Part shown: positions 54,961 through 63,010 of the stretch, piece after piece | Numbering within the stretch: position 1 is the first letter of the stretch | Layout: each line of letters starts with the position of its first letter | DNA from: Methylocystis sp. B8 | Lineage (GTDB): Bacteria > Pseudomonadota > Alphaproteobacteria > Rhizobiales > Beijerinckiaceae | Length of the DNA: 64,000 nt | Assembly: GCF_005771425.1 (NCBI RefSeq) | Contig: NZ_VBTZ01000012.1 | Span: 1 to 64,000, forward strand | Direction of reading: 5' to 3' | Position numbers and translations under genes: made by a program | The notes under the pieces: generated by a model | Databases searched by the model: none | Seen by the model: only the letters and a program-made list of their open reading frames with translations | Told to the model about the DNA's origin: nothing

Positions 54961-55917
54961 TTGCCCGCAACGCCCTTTGAACAAGCGCTCGAAAGCGCCA
55001 CCCCGGGAAAGCGACGCTGGCGAATTGCCGCAGCCGCAACTGCCGCCTTCGCATTCATCGCCGGCGCGCTCTATTGGGGTAGCGACTATTATCCTCGCCG
55101 CCATACCGCGCTCATGCACCAACGTGCCTGGAGCAAATTTATCACCGCGGATGTACTCGACGACGCTGTTTCGATCGGCGCCGCGATCGACGGCGTCGTT
55201 GATAAGGTTAATTGTGAAATCGGCGCTATCGTGAGAATCGATCAAGTGTGTGCGACAATCGACGCGCGCGCTTACCAACTCCTCGCTGAGCGCGCCAAGG
55301 CCAATCTCACTACAGCCAATCGCTGGGTCGAAAAGGCCACGGACCAATTCGCTCGTGCACGGGTGAGCTATGAACGATCCCTGGGCCGTTCGACGGCGGC
55401 TCCAGCGATGGAACGAACGCAAAAAGTCTTCGAACAGCGACAGAGAGAGGTGGTCCAAGCTGAAGTTGCTGCCAATTTAGCGCGAGCAGCGCTCCGCACC
55501 GCACAGAGCGATCTTCAGCATACCTCCATCCTGGCGCCCATCGATGGGACGATAATCAATCGGACAGTGGAAGTTGGCCAAACGGTTGCCGCCAGGCGAA
55601 CGGAACCTCTGTTTCGTGTTGTCGCCAATCCCAGCGTTGTTAAGATCAATCTCACATTCGATGCGCGAGACGCTAATAAGCTGTACGTGGGGGAAAGTGT
55701 TTTGCTCAACCTTGAGTCGGAACAGGACAGTGCTTTCCTGGGCGAGGTGACGCAAATTTCGCTCGCAAAAAGGGTCATATCACTTGAAAACTACGACATT
55801 GTCATCACCGTTAGGGATCCAAGCGCGCGGCTCCAGCGGGGCATGTCGGCGATGATTCGAATAGCGCCAGCCGCGTCTCGCCCCGAAAGGTGCTTGGCGG
55901 GGAACAACGCACACTAG
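54961..55917 (+). CDS. HlyD-family membrane fusion protein
   Basis: About 318 residues: one N-terminal membrane helix (RIAAAATAAFAFIAGALYWG), a split biotinyl-lipoyl-like domain (ISIGAAIDGVVDKV-like ... SILAPIDGTIINRTVEVGQT), a helical hairpin between and a beta-barrel (FRVVANPSVVKINLTFDARD). Periplasmic adaptor of an efflux system, but no transporter or outer-membrane partner follows. Start is uncertain: TTG 54961 or 54913, neither with an RBS. Divergent from the PepSY operon and probably regulated with it. Confidence 0.75.
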   Translation: MPATPFEQALESATPGKRRWRIAAAATAAFAFIAGALYWGSDYYPRRHTALMHQRAWSKFITADVLDDAVSIGAAIDGVVDKVNCEIGAIVRIDQVCATIDARAYQLLAERAKANLTTANRWVEKATDQFARARVSYERSLGRSTAAPAMERTQKVFEQRQREVVQAEVAANLARAALRTAQSDLQHTSILAPIDGTIINRTVEVGQTVAARRTEPLFRVVANPSVVKINLTFDARDANKLYVGESVLLNLESEQDSAFLGEVTQISLAKRVISLENYDIVITVRDPSARLQRGMSAMIRIAPAASRPERCLAGNNAH

Positions 55918-55964
55918 CTGTCTCCGAATCTGGCCTCTATACGCTGATCATGCGTTGCCGTGCG

Positions 55965-56165
55965 TCAAGCCTGGTGTTTGGGATTTGGCTCGTGGGCTTT
56001 CTCGCGCCGAAAGGCGTCAGCTGCTTCGTCCCGCCTTGCCTTGTCCGCTTTAGCTGCCGCCTCATCAACGTGAGGCGTGTCGACTTTAGGTTCTACGAGG
56101 CCCTTGCGCTTATCTGTCGGAGCATGAGCCTCACCCTTGGCGTGGGGATGCTTTCTCGTCGCCAT
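55965..56165 (-). CDS. Small charged hypothetical protein
   Basis: 66 residues rich in Lys, Glu, Ala and His (RKHPHAKGEAHAPTDKRKG), probably disordered. Convergent with the HlyD-like gene. Real status is uncertain. Confidence 0.4.
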   Translation of the reverse strand: MATRKHPHAKGEAHAPTDKRKGLVEPKVDTPHVDEAAAKADKARRDEAADAFRREKAHEPNPKHQA

Positions 56166-56498
56166 GATCGTGGCCTTTTTGGACTGTTTCGGTAGAAACT
56201 AGTTGGTCAGAGTTAGGAGAAAAGCAAGCGATGCGCAGGATCGGCGAAAGGCAACCTCACACCCGCCGCGCTTGGCGGCGCGGGCCGTTGGTGAGTCTTT
56301 GGCGATTCTGACCACGTTGCGACTCGCTCGCACAAAGGCCGCTCCACGGGCTTCTGTGGCCCGTTTAATGCAGGCCGCCAGACTGACTTCGCGTCAAACA
56401 ATCGTTGCTGGCAGGAGATAAACTAGTTCGTTTTCAACACCCAAAAATTTGGCCCCGCCGGGTATCGGCTCGGCGGGGTCTCTTCAACGCGAGAGAAC

Positions 56499-56633
56499 AT
56501 GACATCTGCCCCTTATTCTCTGCCGCTGCGCGTGCGCAAGGTCGGCAAATCCTATGTCGTCGCCGACCTAAACGACCGCAAGCCTACCTTCTCGTATAAC
56601 GCCTGCATCTATCGCTTTCGAGATCGGCTATGA
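56499..56633 (+). CDS. Small conserved hypothetical protein (44 aa), relative of 19103-19321
   Basis: MTSAPYSLPLRVRKVGKSYV then VADLNDRKPTFSYNACIYRF. It shares the PLRxRKxGxSY(I/V)VxD core with the 72-residue protein at 19103. Shorter than its relative, possibly cut. The stop overlaps the next ATG (ATGA). Confidence 0.5.
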   Translation: MTSAPYSLPLRVRKVGKSYVVADLNDRKPTFSYNACIYRFRDRL

Positions 56634-57062
56634 TTCGTCGAGTGACAACGCTTTTCGCTGCGGCAGCTGTTCTTTCCGGGGTTTGCAGCGGCTCAGGTAA
56701 TAAGCGAACCCAATCAAGCGCAGCCGGTTAGGTCGAAAACGGCAGGCGCAAAGAGGGCCGCTGCTTTACAGGCTCATACCAAAAACGAAACGAAGCCGCA
56801 GTCGGCTCCGTGCGCCCGAGGGACATGGAAAGACGATCCTGTGTGTTTCGGGACGGGCGACGAAGACGCCTTGCCGCTACCGTCGGCGCGCTCTGTCGAG
56901 CACAACAACCCTTCGCCGGAAGCAACGATTAAGCCCACGGCCAACATCAATCCGCGCCAGACTGCGCCTGGTCCTTATCAAGCTGGCGTCGTTTACCAGT
57001 CAAATGGCAATGCGGTAACATCCAATTATGGCGGCGGTGTAAGCATTCAACTTCCGTTTTAG
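56630..57062 (+). pseudogene. Exported hypothetical protein, frameshifted in the signal peptide
   Basis: Starts IRRVTTLFAAAAVLSG with a run of four G; removing one G continues as FAAAQVISEPNQAQPV and on to the conserved tail GPYQAGVVYQSNGNAVTSNY, GGGVSIQLPF. As read, the first frame stops at 56728. Coupled to the preceding small gene. Not assigned. Confidence 0.5.
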
Positions 57063-57265
57063 AGCTGTCATTTTAGAGACCGTCACGTCGCAGGCTTCGC
57101 CTGTTCATCTGCGGTCGGGGCGGCGATCAGAAAATGCGAGCCTCACGCAGTTCAATAGATGAATACGTGATCTGCGTGTTCTCGCGCGCCCGCCATGGCC
57201 ATGGACATCCATCGCTTCGCGTAAAAAAGCGCAGCGTGCAGCCAGGCGTGCGATATGCTCCCGCC

Positions 57266-57940
57266 ATGTGCGGCCGCTTGACCCAACATCTCTATTGGGA
57301 AGAACTTCAGCGCCTCGCCGATCTGATCGGCCAGCGGCGCAATCTACAACCGCAATGCAACATCGCTCCCACGACGCAGATCGAGGTTATTCGGGCTGGC
57401 CTACAAGGCAAAGAGCTTGTCCTCATGCGCTGGGGGCTTGTGCCGCTTTGGTGGAAGAAGCCATAGAAGGAGCTGTCGGCGACGTTTAATGCGCGCGGCG
57501 AGACGGTCGCCGAAAAGCCGATATTCCGCTCGGCCTTTAAGACTCGCCGCTGCATTATTCCAGCCTCTGGCTTCTACGAGTGGGCCGGTGCGCCGGGCGC
57601 GAAGACGCCGCATTACTTCTCGGCACCGGATGGCTGGCCGCTCGCTCTGGCCGGGCTATGGGAGCGAGCGAGCGAGCCAGAAAGCGGCGACCCGATCGAC
57701 TCCGCAACCATCATCGTCGGCTCCACGAATCAGTGGATGCGCCGCTTTCACGATCGGATGCCGGTCATTCTCGACTGGCGAAATGTGCCCGGTTGGATGG
57801 TAGGCAACGAACCTAGCCCGTTGTTGCGGGCCCCGCCGGAGGATGCACTTCGGGAATGGATTGTCTCGCCACGCGTCAACAATCCGGCATGGCTGACGCC
57901 GACCCGACCCGTCGCTGATCAAGCCTCAACGACTTTGTGA
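57266..57940 (+). pseudogene. SRAP / YedK-type SOS response peptidase with in-frame amber
   Basis: About 224 codons beginning MCGRL with the catalytic Cys2, then the DNA-binding and catalytic motifs NARGETVAEKPIFR, CIIPASGFYEWAG and FHDRMPVIL. SRAP proteins crosslink to abasic sites in single-stranded DNA. A TAG at 57464-57466 follows WWKKP, directly before KELSATFNARGE; the frame is otherwise open, so a single substitution separates it from function. Two further SRAP relics lie at 10855 and 62177. Confidence 0.85.
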
Positions 57941-58040
57941 CTCGGAGTCAGCTTAGCGCCAAAAACAGTCACCGATCCCTTCGAATGCACCGTCCGGTGA
58001 CGAACGTGATCAGTAAACTTCAATTTACGCCCATCGAAAC

Positions 58041-58096
58041 AGCGCACCTCGTTCGGGACGAGGGGGTCGGAAGTTCGAATCTTCTCACTCCGACCA
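58041..58096 (+). tRNA. tRNA-Pro(CGG) 3' fragment
   Basis: Contains a perfect anticodon arm CCTCG-TTCGGGA-CGAGG (anticodon CGG), variable loop GGGTC, T arm GGAAG-TTCGAAT-CTTCT and a 3' end CACTCCGACCA. The acceptor 5' strand and most of the D arm are missing. As with the tRNA-Glu piece, it looks like an integration scar, not a working tRNA. Confidence 0.75.
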
Positions 58097-58390
58097 TTCA
58101 TCCGACTTTATCGCACAATATCATATACTTGACGGACAGAATTCGCGCGACGTCTTACAATTGAGCGGCGCTTGATACGAATGTGAAGGGATATTCGCAT
58201 GCGCTCAGCTGGCGGAAATTGGACAATCAGAGGCGGGCGTGTGATGGTCCCCGCCTGCACGCCCACGTGACCCTCCCGTCACTCCCCTACAGGGGCCAGC
58301 ACACTACTCATGATCTTTTTGCCGGACGCGACGCACTCGCGCGCCGCATCGATATTATTCTCCAACCAACGAAAGGGTTACGAAAGCGAA

Positions 58391-58729
58391 ATGACCGAGC
58401 TGAAGAAGGAAACTAACCAGCCCGCGCCCGCCGATCTGATCGAAAACCAAGACCCCGACCGCCAACACATCAGCAATCAAAGACAAAGTGGCAATTCGAA
58501 GCCATTGCTCACGTCGGTTCCTATTCAGTTCATGCAGATTCAGAATGGAAAGTGCCGCTGGCCAATTGGCGATCCGCACCATTTCGACTCGTTGCGGTTC
58601 TGCGGATGCGCATGCGCACCAGAAGCCATTTATTGCGATACACACAAGAATATGGCATTTGCGCCGAACCAGGCTAGGACATTCATTCCAGGAAGAGCCG
58701 TTCCACTGCCGGCGACCAAAGTTTCCTAA
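58391..58729 (+). CDS. GcrA-like zinc-binding protein
   Basis: 112 residues from ATG 58391. The C-terminal part has the GcrA-family pattern GKCRWPIGDPHHFDSLRFCG and CACAPEAIYCDTHKNMA with four Cys/His ligands. The N-terminal helix-turn-helix of GcrA proper is missing, so it is not a full cell-cycle regulator. GcrA is restricted to alphaproteobacteria. The upstream 58097-58390 has no other gene. Confidence 0.68.
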   Translation: MTELKKETNQPAPADLIENQDPDRQHISNQRQSGNSKPLLTSVPIQFMQIQNGKCRWPIGDPHHFDSLRFCGCACAPEAIYCDTHKNMAFAPNQARTFIPGRAVPLPATKVS

Positions 58730-58811
58730 TGAAAACCGGTCTTCTGCTTAGTGCGCAGGTCGAGAATTTCGATAGGTCGACTCGTCCTGCGCGCCATTCG
58801 ATGACGAGCAG

Positions 58812-59030
58812 CTAGGCCTTCCTGACGAACTCCGTACGCAGCACGAGCCCTTTCACTTTCTCAACACGGCAATCGATTTCGGCCGGATCATCCGTGAGTT
58901 GGATATTTTTGATCAAGGTCCCGCGTTTTAAGACGACGGATGAGCCCTTAACCTTCAGGTCCTTTATCAAGATCACGGAATCGCCGTCCTTGAGTTCTGC
59001 GCCATTGCTGTCTTTCACAACTACCGTCAT
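58812..59030 (-). CDS. PhnA-type (YjdM C-terminal) small protein
   Basis: 72 residues from ATG 59030 behind CGGAGCG: VVVKDSNGAELKDGDSVILI, KDLKVKGSSVVLKRGTLIKN and a closing LRTEFVRKA. This is the SH3-like domain of PhnA/YjdM, without the zinc ribbon. Despite the name, a phosphonate role is not established. Confidence 0.8.
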   Translation of the reverse strand: MTVVVKDSNGAELKDGDSVILIKDLKVKGSSVVLKRGTLIKNIQLTDDPAEIDCRVEKVKGLVLRTEFVRKA

Positions 59031-59268
59031 CAGGCGCTCCGCGCGTTCCATAGCTGACAATGCGTATCGTTATATTCGCCGAGTAGCCCGTTTGCATATC
59101 CCGGGCTGTAATTCGCTCATTCCGAGACCAATTGGCCATCCGCTTCGGGGCTTCGCCCGGTCTTGCCGACGCCTTTGATGCGCTTCGCCGCTCTCCAATT
59201 GATTTGCAGCCTAGAGCACATTCGATCGCGCTGCACGCTCCCGCCCATTCTTTGCGGCTCCCTCTTTC

Positions 59269-59301
59269 GACCCGGATCGATAGAATGATCCGGGTCTTTT
59301 T
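59269..59301 (+). terminator. Intrinsic terminator in an otherwise gene-free stretch
   Basis: GACCCGGATC, eight bases, GATCCGGGTC, then TTTTT. The surrounding 59031-59629 contains no gene that I can support on either strand; the terminated transcript is not identified. Confidence 0.7.
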
Positions 59302-59339
59302 GTGAATACGTGCCGGCCCAATCCATCACTCCGCACAAC

Positions 59340-59366
59340 AAAAAAAGCCCGGCGCGCAGCCGGGCT
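59340..59366 (-). terminator. Intrinsic terminator, minus strand
   Basis: AGCCCGG and CCGGGCT arms with a 7-base loop; on the minus strand the stem is followed by seven or more T. Probably ends transcription of the haemoglobin-reductase operon or a lost gene between it and 59629. Confidence 0.65.
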
Positions 59367-59629
59367 GGAGGCGTCCCCGTCGCTTCGTTTTTGCCATCTG
59401 ATATGCTCCCAAGGTGCAGCGCCCCTCTCCCCCCGACGATCGCTGATCTTCGTGCCGAGCGCGTCCAAGCCGCACGCGTTTAGTGCTTGAACCGCGCCTG
59501 CCAGCATTATGGAGTTCTGGCCTTCGAAGCGATCGGAGCGGCGCCGGGCTGGTTGAGTCTCACGTCAGCATCGTCGCGCCGACGCCGTACAAAATCGCAA
59601 ACTGGGCTCCATAGGGAACGATACGCGGA

Positions 59630-60586
59630 TCAACCCGATAGGGTAAAGACGTCCGAACGAATGTTCTTGAGGCTCGCGCCGCGCATGAACAATTCGCGCT
59701 TCAAGCGCTTCACAAGATTTTCCCCGCCGCAGAGAAAAATCGCGGCGTCGGCAATGTTTCGCTCCGCTTCGAGCGCTGTCGCGGCAACGTCGCCGCCATG
59801 CGGAGCCGACGGGTCGAATGCGCAGGGGCGATAGTTGAAGTTGTCGCGCGCGTCGGAAAGCGCCCGCAATTCGTCAGAAAGATACAAGCCTTTGCGGCTG
59901 CGGGCGCCGTGATAAAGCCGGATCGGCCCACGATGGCCTTTGTGAAGCGCGTCGCGCAGCACGCCATAGATCGGTGCGAGACCCGTGCCTGCGCCGATGA
60001 GCAGCATCGGCTGATCCACATTCACGCCCTCGTAAAAACACGAGCCCGAAGGTCCTGCGACATGCACCTTATCGCCGGGTTGCAGGGTTTCCGCCAAGTG
60101 ACGGCTCATTCGCCCGTCCTGATGGAGTCGAATGTGCATCTCAAGGAAGGGATCTTCCTCCGGGTGGCTTGCGAGCGAATAATGGCGCCTGAGGTCTTCC
60201 CCGGCGCTGAGCTCGATAAATTGTCCGGGCCGATAGGCGAATCCGTCAGCCTCCACCCGCAGCCTGATGATATCCTCGCTCAACGGATCAATCGCTCGAA
60301 CGATTGCTTCAAGACTCGCGTTGAGATCGTCGGGGCGCAGGATTGTCAGGGGTGTCGTGGGCCGGCAAATGCAGGGCAGAAAATAGCCCATCGCCCTTTG
60401 CGCGTCGGCGAGGCCGGACTGTGATTCCGGCGGCGGCGCGCCGTCAATCGCCCGATGCATGCAGCTCTGACAATTGCCGGCGCGGCAGGAATGCGGCGCG
60501 TCTATGCCCGCGCGCAGCAATGCTTCGAGAACGGTTTCGCCCGGTCGGATATCGACCGGACGATCCTCATATCTAAGCAGACTCAC
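59630..60586 (-). CDS. Ferredoxin-fused FAD/NAD(P)H oxidoreductase
   Basis: 318 residues. Plant-type 2Fe-2S domain first (Cys ligands CRAGNCQSC and a fourth in LPCICR), then FAD-binding (RHYSLAS, RxYS) and NAD-binding (LLIGAGTGLAPIYGV, IFLCGG) modules, as in methane monooxygenase or toluene dioxygenase reductases. It passes electrons from NADH to a partner. Its start overlaps the truncated haemoglobin stop by 4 bp, which points to the globin as the electron acceptor. Confidence 0.9.
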   Translation of the reverse strand: MSLLRYEDRPVDIRPGETVLEALLRAGIDAPHSCRAGNCQSCMHRAIDGAPPPESQSGLADAQRAMGYFLPCICRPTTPLTILRPDDLNASLEAIVRAIDPLSEDIIRLRVEADGFAYRPGQFIELSAGEDLRRHYSLASHPEEDPFLEMHIRLHQDGRMSRHLAETLQPGDKVHVAGPSGSCFYEGVNVDQPMLLIGAGTGLAPIYGVLRDALHKGHRGPIRLYHGARSRKGLYLSDELRALSDARDNFNYRPCAFDPSAPHGGDVAATALEAERNIADAAIFLCGGENLVKRLKRELFMRGASLKNIRSDVFTLSG

Positions 60587-60948
60587 TTATTAAGCACGTC
60601 ATTGCGCACGGAATTGGCGATCGCCGCCACTTCCTTCACTTCCTTTTCACCGACGCCGAGGTCGCGTAATGTGTAATTCAGATTTTCAATCACCGCGTCG
60701 ACATGGGAATCGTTCAGCCCCTGCGCGACAAGACGCTTATGCGCATTGCGCATATCAGCGCCGGTATAGTTATTGGGGCCGCCAAACGCCATGGTCAAAA
60801 ACGATTTTTGCTTGGCGATTTGCTGATCCATGTCCACGCCGTCGAAGAATCGCGCAATACGCCCATCGGCAAGCACCTTGCGGTAAAAGAGTTCGACAGC
60901 GGCATTGACGGCGGCTTCACCCCCTAGACGTTCATAGAGATTTGACAT
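60583..60948 (-). CDS. Group I truncated haemoglobin
   Basis: 121 residues of the 2-on-2 globin fold. B10 Tyr lies in LFYRKVLAD, the CD/E region in GVDMDQQIAKQKSFLTMAFG and the proximal His in ADMRNAHKRLVAQGL. Group I globins bind O2 and convert NO to nitrate in some bacteria. Strong RBS (GGAGAGGGAGAG). Translationally coupled to a reductase, which would regenerate the ferrous haem. Confidence 0.92.
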   Translation of the reverse strand: MSNLYERLGGEAAVNAAVELFYRKVLADGRIARFFDGVDMDQQIAKQKSFLTMAFGGPNNYTGADMRNAHKRLVAQGLNDSHVDAVIENLNYTLRDLGVGEKEVKEVAAIANSVRNDVLNK

Positions 60949-61121
60949 GCGCTCTCCCTCTCCATCCGGGATCCAGTCGCCGGATGATCCTTAGAGGCGC
61001 GGCGGCGAGCGAACTTACCCTTCAAGAAAAATTTTTTGGAGTTTGTTCAATGGCATGGACGGGCCGCAGGCAGCCAGAAATCGTTAGATGCAATCATTGG
61101 CTACGGTCTTACTTCGGATGC

Positions 61122-61355
61122 TCATTTTTTTTCCGCGCGTAATAGCCCCAGCAGTCCAAGGTAGACCTCTTCGCATTCAGGGCACTGGTGCATGTGATGG
61201 CGCACCTCCGGCATAAGGGCGGCCGCATCCACACCATTGGCTTCGAGTTCCGCGTAGCGCGGCAGTTCGTTGAAATAGTCGCTGCAAGACATCTCCTCAC
61301 CGCTCTTTGCGGCAAAGACCGTATCGATCAAGCGTGTGAAGGCTTCCCGTTTCAT
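61122..61355 (-). CDS. Zinc-finger anti-sigma-like protein
   Basis: 77 residues: HHMHQCPECEEVYLG gives the H-x3-C-x2-C motif of zinc-binding anti-sigma domains, preceded by a Cys near MSCSDYFNELPRY. No membrane helix, so a cytoplasmic binder. It starts 23 bp after the sigma gene and should sequester it. Confidence 0.72.
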   Translation of the reverse strand: MKREAFTRLIDTVFAAKSGEEMSCSDYFNELPRYAELEANGVDAAALMPEVRHHMHQCPECEEVYLGLLGLLRAEKK

Positions 61356-61378
61356 TTCCTACGATCCATCAAGATCAA

Positions 61379-62122
61379 TTACGAGACGTCTTGAGCATCA
61401 AGGTTCTTACCGTCCGAGATCGAATGGCGTTCCATATGGGATACGTCAAATATCGATATTAGCTCCAAATGGCTCATGCCGCGCGCTGATAACGATGCTT
61501 TGAGGCGTTTGCGCGCGTCATGAATGAGTTTGTAGATGCTGTTGCGATTGCTGCCGAGCCATTGCGCGACCTCGTCAAGCGGCATCTCCTGAAACGCATG
61601 TGCGATCAGCGACTTTCTTTGAAGCGGCGTCAACGATGTCTCGATCAGCTCGGCTAGCAAAGCCCACGCCTGTTGTTGCTCCAGGTTTCGATCAGGCCCA
61701 GGCCCATCAATTGGCCAGTTCGGCGCGGCTAGACCCAGCTGCGCTTTGTCTAGAGCCGCTTTATGCCACTTCCTCCGGCGTAGCTCTCCAAGAGCAACAC
61801 GCACGCCGATGGCATACGCCCAGGTGGTGAAGCGGCTTTCGTTACGGAACTGAGAGAGCTTTTCTCGAATGAGAAGCACCGACTCCTGCGCGCAATCCTC
61901 CGTCAAATGATGCGCGCCCATCGCGTCATCGAACGCTGGCTGCCGCGAGAGAACTCGGCTGATCGCAACAGTCATGAGAGAACGAAGATCGGCCAGCGCT
62001 GCTGCTTCGTCTGAATTCCCAGCAGTTAATGCCGATAACCACTCCGAGTTGGTTCGTTGTTTCATTTTTGCAAACACGCCCGATATCGGTAGCAGGCTCA
62101 TTTCGGGCCGCAAAACTACCAT
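61379..62122 (-). CDS. Sigma-70-family (ECF-like) sigma factor
   Basis: About 247 residues. Region 2: DCAQESVLLIREKLSQF and ESRFTTWAYAIGVRVALGEL; region 4: TPLQRKSLIAHAFQEMPLDE and VAQWLGSNRNSIYKLIHDAR. An unusually long N-terminal lead (starts at 62122, 62101 or 62065 possible). Paired with the zinc-finger protein downstream. Distinct from EcfG. Target promoters unknown. Confidence 0.8.
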   Translation of the reverse strand: MVVLRPEMSLLPISGVFAKMKQRTNSEWLSALTAGNSDEAAALADLRSLMTVAISRVLSRQPAFDDAMGAHHLTEDCAQESVLLIREKLSQFRNESRFTTWAYAIGVRVALGELRRRKWHKAALDKAQLGLAAPNWPIDGPGPDRNLEQQQAWALLAELIETSLTPLQRKSLIAHAFQEMPLDEVAQWLGSNRNSIYKLIHDARKRLKASLSARGMSHLELISIFDVSHMERHSISDGKNLDAQDVS

Positions 62123-62176
62123 TGACTTGGGCGCTAAGCTACTCGCATGGGCCGCAACTTACGGTTAGCGTTCGAC

Positions 62177-62250
62177 ATTCAAGTCGAGGTGCTGCGTGAT
62201 TCCGGCGTCGGACTTCTATGAATGATCCGGCAAGCCGGTCGCGCTAACGC
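62177..62250 (+). pseudogene. SRAP relic, third copy
   Basis: In one frame it reads TFKSRCCVIPASDFYE, a stop where Trp is expected, then SGKPVA: the CxIPASGFYEW motif of SRAP proteins. Only about 25 residues are left. Confidence 0.55.
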
Positions 62251-62283
62251 CGTCCTGGCCAGCGCTCGAAATAGCCAAAACGA

Positions 62284-62505
62284 TCAAGAGCGACGATCCA
62301 CCGCGCCGCTATGCTGCTTTGCCTCCTGCATCGGAGGGCATGGCACATCGCCGTACGAGCAGAAGATACAACAATCCCCCGCCTTTGGCTTGAGCAAGAC
62401 GCCGCAAGCCTTGCATTCATAGAAGAACTGGCAGGCGGCGGTCGGCATGATTTCCGCCGATTGATGGCCGCAGGCCGGGCAAGTGATTGTCGAGACGAGT
62501 TCCAT
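62284..62505 (-). CDS. GDCCxxC-type small mercury-locus protein
   Basis: 73 residues with two zinc-ribbon-like CPAC/CKAC pairs and the motif GDCCIFCSYGDVPC near the C-terminus, as in small proteins encoded beside merT in alphaproteobacteria. Nine Cys suggest thiolate metal binding. It directly follows merT with no gap, so they are co-expressed. Confidence 0.8.
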   Translation of the reverse strand: MELVSTITCPACGHQSAEIMPTAACQFFYECKACGVLLKPKAGDCCIFCSYGDVPCPPMQEAKQHSGAVDRRS

Positions 62506-62940
62506 TCACCGGCCTCTCAAAAGCTTGAGCAGTATTGGGTCGATATAGCTCCAGCTTGCCGCTGTGAGCACGAGCACCGACGCGCAGACGAGCAGCGTCA
62601 GCGTCGCGCGGGATCGATCTGTCGCCGCGCAGGCAGCGCCCGCTGAAGCGCAGGCAACGGGACGCTTCAACCACCACGCGGCCAAGCCCCCAACAACCGC
62701 CAAGGCGCTGATAGAGAGCAGCGAAACACGCCACGCCGCGACTGCTTCAAGTCCGCCCATTACGCTTGCGCCCGCGCCAAGCGCAGCCAGCGCAAGTGGA
62801 ACGACACAGCAAGACGAGGCGACAACCGCGCCGAGACCCGCGACGAGTCCTAAGGCGGCGAGCCATTTCGGCGTGGCTCGCGCAGCGGAGGAAGACGAAG
62901 CGTCTGGCGTGGCTTTTTGTGCGGCGTGGTTGACGGTCAT
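62506..62940 (-). CDS. merT: MerT-like mercuric ion transporter
   Basis: 144 residues with three membrane helices. Helix 1 carries the Cys pair VASSCCVVPLALAALG; a second Cys pair appears in ACASAGAACAATD. MerT moves Hg2+ across the inner membrane. No merP or merA is present in the window, so the locus is not a complete resistance operon here. Divergent from merR with the operator between. Confidence 0.85.
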   Translation of the reverse strand: MTVNHAAQKATPDASSSSAARATPKWLAALGLVAGLGAVVASSCCVVPLALAALGAGASVMGGLEAVAAWRVSLLSISALAVVGGLAAWWLKRPVACASAGAACAATDRSRATLTLLVCASVLVLTAASWSYIDPILLKLLRGR

Positions 62941-62972
62941 AGTTTGGCTCGCCCTTTTTTGACTTGCGGCTT

Positions 62973-63003
62973 ATTCTGCGCCCTGTAGCGACTACGGGTG
63001 CAA
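62973..63003 (-). promoter_or_regulatory. MerR-type promoter/operator
   Basis: Minus strand TTGCAC (63003-62998), 19 bp, CAGAAT (62978-62973). The overlong 19-bp spacer is the mark of MerR-activated promoters. It contains the dyad CCTGTAG-CGA-CTACGGG (plus strand). It drives merT; merR starts 8 bp beyond on the other strand. Confidence 0.85.
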
Positions 63004-63010
63004 GAGGAAT

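Noticed and set aside
57937-58164. 75-codon ORF reading HLVRDEGVGSSNLLTPT
   Set aside because: This is a translated tRNA-Pro fragment, a frequent annotation artefact.
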